This document shows positions 57,675 to 62,829 of a stretch of 62,829 nucleotides of DNA, piece by piece (position 1 is the stretch's first letter; the number at the start of each line of letters is the position of its first letter). Where the stretch lies: positions 1 through 62,829 of the forward strand of contig JAFEFL010000038.1 of assembly GCA_018240595.1 (NCBI GenBank). The letters are read 5' to 3'. The position numbers and the translations under genes are program-made. The DNA comes from Pseudomonadota bacterium (lineage in GTDB: Bacteria > Pseudomonadota > Alphaproteobacteria > Rhizobiales > Xanthobacteraceae). The notes below the pieces were generated by a model that saw nothing but the letters and a program-made list of their open reading frames with translations, did no database searches and was not told where the DNA came from.

Positions 57675-58628
57675 ATGCCGGTTCCCAAGCTCAATTCATC
57701 CAGCCTGGACCTGCGGCCGCTCTATTACTTCGTACAGGTTGCGGAATGCGGTAGCTTCTCGCGTGCCTCGGCGGCGCTGTCCGTCAGTCAACCGGTGCTC
57801 AGCCGGTTCATCAAAGGCATGGAAGACGATCTGCAGGTGCAGCTCTTGTACCGTAACGGCAGGGGCGTCAGCGTCACGGACGCCGGCGAGCGGCTGCTGC
57901 GGCACGCCACCACGATCCTGCGCGGCTTGTCACAGGCCCAGTCCGAAGTAATCGCGCTCCGCGGCGAGCCGGTCGGCAACGTCAGCATCGCTCTGCCGCC
58001 CATGCTCGGCGGCGTCCTCTCAGCGGAATTGATCCGCCGGCTGCGGACGAATTATCCGCAGGTTTCGATATCGCTGCGTGAAGGCTTCGCCGCCGAGGCG
58101 CTCGAATGGCTCAGTGCCGGCAGCGTCGATATCGGCGTCTTGTTCAACCCGCCGCATATAACCACGCTGATCTCGGAGCAGATGCTGGAGGACGAGATTC
58201 ACCTCGTCGGCACGCCGGGCAGTCTCGACCTGCTGCAGGGGAGCGGCTTCCCCGCCAGACGATTGAACGAAATCTCTCTCATCCTCCCGCCGGCGCCGCA
58301 TCGCCTGCGCGCCCTCATCGACGACGCCGCCAGCCACGCCAAGGTTGCCCTGAAGGTCGAAGTCGAGGTGACTGGCACGAACACGATTTTGGAGTTGGTA
58401 AGAAAAAAGATCGGTTACACCATCCTGCCGTCGGCCTTGCTGTACGACGAACTTCAAGAAAATCGTCTACAAAGCTGGCCTATCACCGAACCGAAGATCG
58501 TCACGCGGCTGCATCTCGCCACGTCCATGCAAAAGCCACAGACGATCGCGACGAAGATCGTAATCAAGGAGATATCGGAGCTGTTGGGGCTGTACAGGAA
58601 ACGTGGTTCTCACGGCGTCCCCGCATGA
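57675..58628 (+). CDS. LysR family transcriptional regulator (catabolic cluster)
   Basis: A 317-residue regulator with a DNA-binding domain LDLRPLYYFVQVAECGSFSRASAALSVSQPVLSRFIKGME and an effector domain (VGNVSIALPPMLGGVLSAELIRRLR). It resembles NAC/Cbl-type LysR proteins in its N-terminus. Its position next to the MBL and NIPSNAP genes on the same strand suggests it controls the cluster. ATG 57675 has GGGGAAG upstream. A 150-base gap without gene follows before the restriction cluster. Confidence 0.92.
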   Translation: MPVPKLNSSSLDLRPLYYFVQVAECGSFSRASAALSVSQPVLSRFIKGMEDDLQVQLLYRNGRGVSVTDAGERLLRHATTILRGLSQAQSEVIALRGEPVGNVSIALPPMLGGVLSAELIRRLRTNYPQVSISLREGFAAEALEWLSAGSVDIGVLFNPPHITTLISEQMLEDEIHLVGTPGSLDLLQGSGFPARRLNEISLILPPAPHRLRALIDDAASHAKVALKVEVEVTGTNTILELVRKKIGYTILPSALLYDELQENRLQSWPITEPKIVTRLHLATSMQKPQTIATKIVIKEISELLGLYRKRGSHGVPA

Positions 58629-58778
58629 TCTCGTCTCTAAACTAATGCTTCGTTCAGGGGCGGCATTACACCACCTTCTAAGCATCGAGAATCACGACGC
58701 TTTTGCCGCCACCTTTTGATTGATGCCAGCGGCAGTGCCAACCTAGCCTCATGCCTTACCGCTGCTTACGCGTAACCA

Positions 58779-59120
58779 TCATGCTAGGAGGCAATCCCGC
58801 TCAGCGCACCGTTGTGTCATGCCGCAGATACAAATGCGCGGGGCGTCAGGCAGTTCGCGATCAAGGGGGCTAGCATCCGGCGTGGCTCGCCCGCTCGTGT
58901 TTGGATCATTTGCGGACGCCCGGATCACTTCCATAGCGAGCTCAAGCGGCACATCGAGTGAATCGGTGATACGGATCACTGTCGATATGCTTGGGTCCCG
59001 CACTTCACCGCTCTCAATTCCGACAATCGTCGATTTGGCGACGCCGGTTGCTCGTTCTAAATCGTCGAGGCTCCAGCTTTTAGACCGGCGATAGATCGAG
59101 ATGAGCTGAGCTAACTGCAT
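58779..59120 (-). CDS. XRE-type helix-turn-helix regulator with a cysteine-rich tail
   Basis: A 113-residue protein. The N-terminal helix-turn-helix (LAQLISIYRRSKSWSLDDLERATGVAKSTIVGIESGEVRDPS) is a standard XRE domain. The C-terminal tail is unusual: CICGMTQRCAERDC, a C-x-C-x5-C-x4-C pattern near the end, which could bind a metal or sense redox state. ATG 59120 has GAGG six bases upstream; GTG 59126 is possible. It follows hsdR on the same strand by 21 bases and may regulate the restriction genes. Confidence 0.75.
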   Translation of the reverse strand: MQLAQLISIYRRSKSWSLDDLERATGVAKSTIVGIESGEVRDPSISTVIRITDSLDVPLELAMEVIRASANDPNTSGRATPDASPLDRELPDAPRICICGMTQRCAERDCLLA

Positions 59121-59141
59121 AGGCACCTCGCTGAGATAGGG

Positions 59142-62100
59142 TTACGCCACCGCAGCGCTATTCAGAGAGTCGATACATTTGAATAGCGCGCTCGTACGAT
59201 CGAGGCCGAATACCGCTTCGGGTCCCGTCGGCGCGACGTCGGTGAACGGCGGCTCGTAGAGCAGCTCAGGGCTTAGGGCGCCTTGGTCGGTCAAATGCTC
59301 GACCACCATATCGATGAACTCGATCTGCGCCGCCGACGCCGTACCGCCCGCCAAGAACTCGCCGAACGCCGCCTGAACGGCCGCGCGATCGAGCCCTACC
59401 AGCGACCGGACAAACCGCCCGAAGCCCTGGCTGGCGTCCCGCGCCCGGGCAATATCGGCCTCGCTGCCGATCCCGGCGTCGAGCAGCATTTTCTCGAGCT
59501 CACCGAGGTCGCTGGCGGTCAACGGCTTGGCCTGTCGCAGCTTGTGCAGGACGATGTGATCCTCGTGCGCCTTGAGGAAGTGCCGCGCCTTGGCCTTGAA
59601 GCGGGCGAAATCCGCCTCGCCAACTTGTGGCAGCTCGAGGACCGTGCCCTCCCCGATTTCGTCGGCAAAGTTTGAGTAGACGATGGCCTTCTTCGATTTC
59701 TCGATGTGCTGAACGAGGTTGCGCAGCCGCCGGCGGACGAACTCCAGGATGGAGACGGTGACGCCCTCCCACCACGCCTCGGTCTGGATTTCCTCGATCA
59801 GGACCGCCTGTTGCGCAATCGACGGAATCCCGGTCTGGCTTTCCAGCGCGGACGCGATCTCCATCAACTGCTTCTTGAGCTTGTCGAAGCGTTTCGATCC
59901 CTTCAGCAAGGCCAGCTCTAGCGAGAACATCAGCAGGTCGAAGCGCTTGGCCTCCTCGGTTCCGAGTTCCTTGGCCGACGGCAGCGACGCGACCTGATCG
60001 ACCAGTTCGTCGCGCGTCTCCTCGTCCAGCTTGGCCCAGGCCTCGGCCTTGCCGTATTTCTCGACGACGCGGCGGCGCTGGCGCACAATGAAATTGTCGA
60101 GGTTCATACTGCCGACGACATCCTTCAGCGTCGCCAGAGCGTCGGCACGAATCTCGTCCTCGCCCGGCGGCTCGTCGCAACCGGCGTCATAGCCTTCCTG
60201 CTCGGGCGTCCCGAAGCCGCCTGACGCGCCTTTCTTCTGGTCCAGCGCGCGGATCAGATCGAGCCGCGCCGCGAACAGCCGCGCCGACAGCGATTTCGCC
60301 GCGCTCGCTTCCTTGAGTTCCGGGTTGGCGCCGAAGAATTCGAGGTTCTGGCAATAGTCGAAAACGCGGAAGAACTCCTTGTCCTCGCCCGGCCCGAACA
60401 GATCCGGACACAGCCGCGTGCCCCGCCCCATCATCTGCCAGAATTTGGTCTTGGACCGCACCGGCTTGAAGAAGACGAGGTTCACCACCTCCGGCACATC
60501 GATGCCGGTATCGAGCATATCGACCGAAATGGCGATGTGCGGCACTGCGTTCTTCTTCGAGAAATCGTCGATCAGGGTCTGCGCATAGGCGCCGGTCTGG
60601 TGCGTAATTACGCGGGCGAAATGGCCGGTCAAATTCGTATAGGCCGCATTGAAGCGCTTCTCGATGAACTGCGCATGCGCCTGACTCTTGGCAAAGATGA
60701 TGGTCTTGCCGAGCCGATCACCGCCCTCGACCTTGACGCCGTTCTGCATCAGATGCGCGATGACCTTATCGACGGTATCCTCGTTGAACAGCCACTTGTT
60801 GACCTCGGCCGCATCGACGCTGTCGGGCACCTCCTCCTCGCCCCATTCGAGGCTGTCCCACTGGTCTTTCTCCTCGTCGGACAATTCGTCATATCGCAGT
60901 CCGGAGCGCACGATCTTCAGCGGCACCGAGATCGCTTTCGGTGGCACCAGAACGCCGTCGGCAATGGCTTCATCGAGCGAATAGGCGTCGGTCGGCACAC
61001 CGGTTTCGAGATCGAACAACGAATAAGTATCGCGATCGACATCGTCCTTCGGCGTCGCGGTGAGGCCGACCAGAAAGGAATCGAAATACTCGAAGATCGC
61101 CCGGTAGCGCTGGTAGACCGAACGGTGCGCCTCATCGATGATGACGAGATCGAAATGGCCGGGACCGAAGGCAACCTTGCCGTCCTGCCGGCCGTCGATC
61201 AGGTTCATCATGGTCGGATAGGTCGAGAGGAAGACGCGGCCGTTGCTGGTGCGCTCGGTGACGAGATTGACCGGCGCGGAATCCGGCAGATGCGCCTTGA
61301 AGGCGCCGGCCGCCTGCTTCACCAGCGCGACGCGGTCGGCCAGGAACAGCACGCGCTTGACCCAGCCGGCCCGCATCAGGAGATCGACCAGCGCGATCAC
61401 GGTGCGGGTCTTGCCGGCGCCGGTCGCCATCACCAGCAGCGCCTTGCGCTCGCCCTCGTCCTCGAAGTGTTTGGCGATGGCGCGGATGGCGCGCTGCTGG
61501 TAGGGCCGCTTGTGCCCGGCGATCGCCGTATTGATCCTGGTTTCGGCGAGCTTCTTGCGGCCGGTGCGCCGCTGGATCAACAGTTCAAGTTCGTCACGCT
61601 TGTAGAAACCGCCGATCTGCCGCGGCGGAAAACGCGTGTCGTCCCAGATCCAATGGTCGTAGCCGTTGGAGTAGAAGATCACCGGCCGCTGGCCATAGTG
61701 CTTCTCGAGCAGGTCGGCGTAGAGCTTGGCCTGCTGCTGGCCCTGGCGCGCATCCTTGCGCGTGCGCTTGGCTTCGACGAGGCCCAGCGGCTTGCCGTCG
61801 GCGCCCCACAGCACGTAATCGACGAAGCCGACGCCCTGCTGGTTGGGCATCCCCTCGAGCTTGAACTCAATATCTTCGGGCCTGTCGAGCGCCCAGCCGG
61901 CCTCGCGCAGCAAGAGGTCGATGAACCGGTCGCGGGTCTCGGCTTCGTTGTAATCGTGCTGGTCGGGCGTCGCCTCCGCCGCCTTGCGGACGGCAGCGAC
62001 CTCGGCGCGCAGCGCTTTGAGCTCATCGTCGAGATTCTGCTTGTCGGCTAGCAACCGGGAGAGCTCGCCGTTCCTGGCGTCGAGCTCGGCCTGCTGCGCC

Positions 62101-62564
62101 TTCACATAGGCGAAGGCCTTGCGCAGCGCCTCGTCGCGCCGCGACAAAACGGACGGATCGAACGTCAGGCCGTCGGCCGGCTTGCTTTTGCGCGCATAGG
62201 TGCGGGCGAACCAGAAGCAGACGTGGAACAGCTCCTTCACCGCGCCGGTGGCGTCGCCCGGCTTGATGGACTTCTCCTCGTGAACCGCGCGATTGCGCAG
62301 CGAATTGATGTATTTGGCCTTGGCGAATACTGCATCGCCCGCGGCGCGGCGGAAGCTCGGCTCATGCAGCAGCGCCGCGATGTTGTCCTGATAAGGCAGT
62401 CTGAGGTTCGGGTCGGCGCGAAACGCCCATTTCACCGCGACCTCGACCGCCTTGCCGGCGAAGAACGCCGCCGCCGTCGGCGACACGCCGGCCTGACGCT
62501 CCGCCTCCACCGCTGCCTCGTGCACGGCAGGAAACTCGGCGGCGAGGAAGGCGAAATTGGACAT
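59142..62564 (-). CDS. hsdR: Type I restriction endonuclease subunit R
   Basis: A 1140-residue protein that translocates and cleaves unmethylated DNA. A DUF4145-like N-terminus (1-130) and coiled coil (145-200) precede the nuclease core with Asp249 and E-A-K at 264-266 (GLVEAKR). The motor has Walker A MATGAGKTR at 379-387, DEAH at 477-480 (VIIDEAHRS), TATP and motif VI MGRGTRLCPD. The order and size match EcoKI-type (type IA) HsdR. ATG 62564 lies 13 bases after the hsdS stop. The methylase gene hsdM is not in the window. Confidence 0.95.
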   Translation of the reverse strand: MSNFAFLAAEFPAVHEAAVEAERQAGVSPTAAAFFAGKAVEVAVKWAFRADPNLRLPYQDNIAALLHEPSFRRAAGDAVFAKAKYINSLRNRAVHEEKSIKPGDATGAVKELFHVCFWFARTYARKSKPADGLTFDPSVLSRRDEALRKAFAYVKAQQAELDARNGELSRLLADKQNLDDELKALRAEVAAVRKAAEATPDQHDYNEAETRDRFIDLLLREAGWALDRPEDIEFKLEGMPNQQGVGFVDYVLWGADGKPLGLVEAKRTRKDARQGQQQAKLYADLLEKHYGQRPVIFYSNGYDHWIWDDTRFPPRQIGGFYKRDELELLIQRRTGRKKLAETRINTAIAGHKRPYQQRAIRAIAKHFEDEGERKALLVMATGAGKTRTVIALVDLLMRAGWVKRVLFLADRVALVKQAAGAFKAHLPDSAPVNLVTERTSNGRVFLSTYPTMMNLIDGRQDGKVAFGPGHFDLVIIDEAHRSVYQRYRAIFEYFDSFLVGLTATPKDDVDRDTYSLFDLETGVPTDAYSLDEAIADGVLVPPKAISVPLKIVRSGLRYDELSDEEKDQWDSLEWGEEEVPDSVDAAEVNKWLFNEDTVDKVIAHLMQNGVKVEGGDRLGKTIIFAKSQAHAQFIEKRFNAAYTNLTGHFARVITHQTGAYAQTLIDDFSKKNAVPHIAISVDMLDTGIDVPEVVNLVFFKPVRSKTKFWQMMGRGTRLCPDLFGPGEDKEFFRVFDYCQNLEFFGANPELKEASAAKSLSARLFAARLDLIRALDQKKGASGGFGTPEQEGYDAGCDEPPGEDEIRADALATLKDVVGSMNLDNFIVRQRRRVVEKYGKAEAWAKLDEETRDELVDQVASLPSAKELGTEEAKRFDLLMFSLELALLKGSKRFDKLKKQLMEIASALESQTGIPSIAQQAVLIEEIQTEAWWEGVTVSILEFVRRRLRNLVQHIEKSKKAIVYSNFADEIGEGTVLELPQVGEADFARFKAKARHFLKAHEDHIVLHKLRQAKPLTASDLGELEKMLLDAGIGSEADIARARDASQGFGRFVRSLVGLDRAAVQAAFGEFLAGGTASAAQIEFIDMVVEHLTDQGALSPELLYEPPFTDVAPTGPEAVFGLDRTSALFKCIDSLNSAAVA

Positions 62565-62576
62565 GGGTCTGTCCGG

Positions 62577-62829
62577 CTAGAGTTGGCCTGAGAAGGCGCG
62601 GTGTTGGAGGGAAGCGAAGAGAGAATCGATATTATTCGCGGACGCAACGATACGCTGGCGCTCAGCGGCGACGGTGTCAGCCAATCGGACGAACCGTCGC
62701 TGCAGGTCAATCGGTGGAACAATCGTCGGAAATTGGGAAAGCTGCGTTTTGTTGATCGAAGCAATTCCTGTCGTTTGCTTCGCGACGCTCAAGAAATATC
62801 TCTTGCCGTATGGACTACTCACGAGCCAA
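62577..62829 (-). CDS. hsdS: Type I restriction specificity subunit S, C-terminal end (5' part outside window)
   Basis: The frame is open to the window edge and ends at 62577, so only the last 83 codons are present. SVAKQTTGIASINKTQLSQFPTIVPPIDLQRRFVRLADTVAAERQ is typical of the second target-recognition domain and conserved helix of HsdS. The specificity cannot be told from this fragment. It lies directly upstream of hsdR; together with a probable hsdM beyond the window it forms a type I restriction operon. Confidence 0.9.
   Translation of the reverse strand, partial: WLVSSPYGKRYFLSVAKQTTGIASINKTQLSQFPTIVPPIDLQRRFVRLADTVAAERQRIVASANNIDSLFASLQHRAFSGQL

Overview
The window is about 63 kb of GC-rich bacterial DNA. 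It carries a housekeeping backbone typical of the alphaproteobacterial order Hyphomicrobiales (Bradyrhizobium, Pseudolabrys, Afipia and relatives). The clues are the gene order pyrG-kdsA-eno-ftsB-pdhABC-lpd-lipA-coq10, the fused ispDF next to cinA, and the run dusB-ntrB-ntrC-ntrY-ntrX-dat-hfq-hflX-mazG. An E1-beta with its own lipoyl domain and a palindromic intergenic repeat of a type common in this group also fit. The genus cannot be fixed from the sequence alone.

Layout. 1-6.5 kb: end of pyrG, a NIPSNAP protein, a VOC protein, kdsA, an FMN-binding protein, an MFS transporter, queF (minus strand), eno and an FtsB-like gene. 6.7-16.4 kb: a plus-strand series with the four pyruvate dehydrogenase complex genes, a cysteine synthase, a small membrane protein, lipA (which makes the lipoyl cofactor the complex needs), a P-loop kinase, a COQ10-type protein and a FUSC transporter. 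16.4-18.6 kb: a minus-strand operon ispDF-cinA-tspO. 18.8-30.7 kb: dusB, the NtrBC and NtrYX nitrogen two-component systems, a D-amino-acid transaminase, hfq and hflX, with a hypothetical gene and an LLM flavoprotein between the two Ntr pairs. 30.8-44.4 kb: mazG, an MBL hydrolase, tatD, metG, a DUF2778 peptidoglycan protein, phoH, a DUF6481 gene, an RHH regulator, the operon dacA-tmk-holB, and rlpA.

44.7-52.5 kb is an accessory uptake and catabolism unit. Two enolase-superfamily enzymes and a complete branched-chain-type ABC importer, with permease and ATPase fused in one 599-residue protein, form one minus-strand operon. A divergent LysR gene faces it across a short region that holds a perfect 14-bp palindrome.

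52.7-62.8 kb looks horizontally acquired. It starts with the 5' half of a tRNA-Ser gene that stops at the anticodon loop, followed by about 450 bp of AT-richer non-coding DNA. Next come an MHS-type transporter, a frameshifted reductase, a cupin, an MBL hydrolase, a NIPSNAP protein and a LysR regulator: a plausible degradation cluster for an unidentified compound. A type I restriction system (hsdS fragment, hsdR) with a small XRE regulator that has a cysteine-rich tail ends the window.

The best candidates for something undescribed are the 53.2-58.6 kb catabolic cluster and the enolase-superfamily/ABC importer unit at 44.7-52.5 kb. No CRISPR array, rRNA gene or complete tRNA gene was found.
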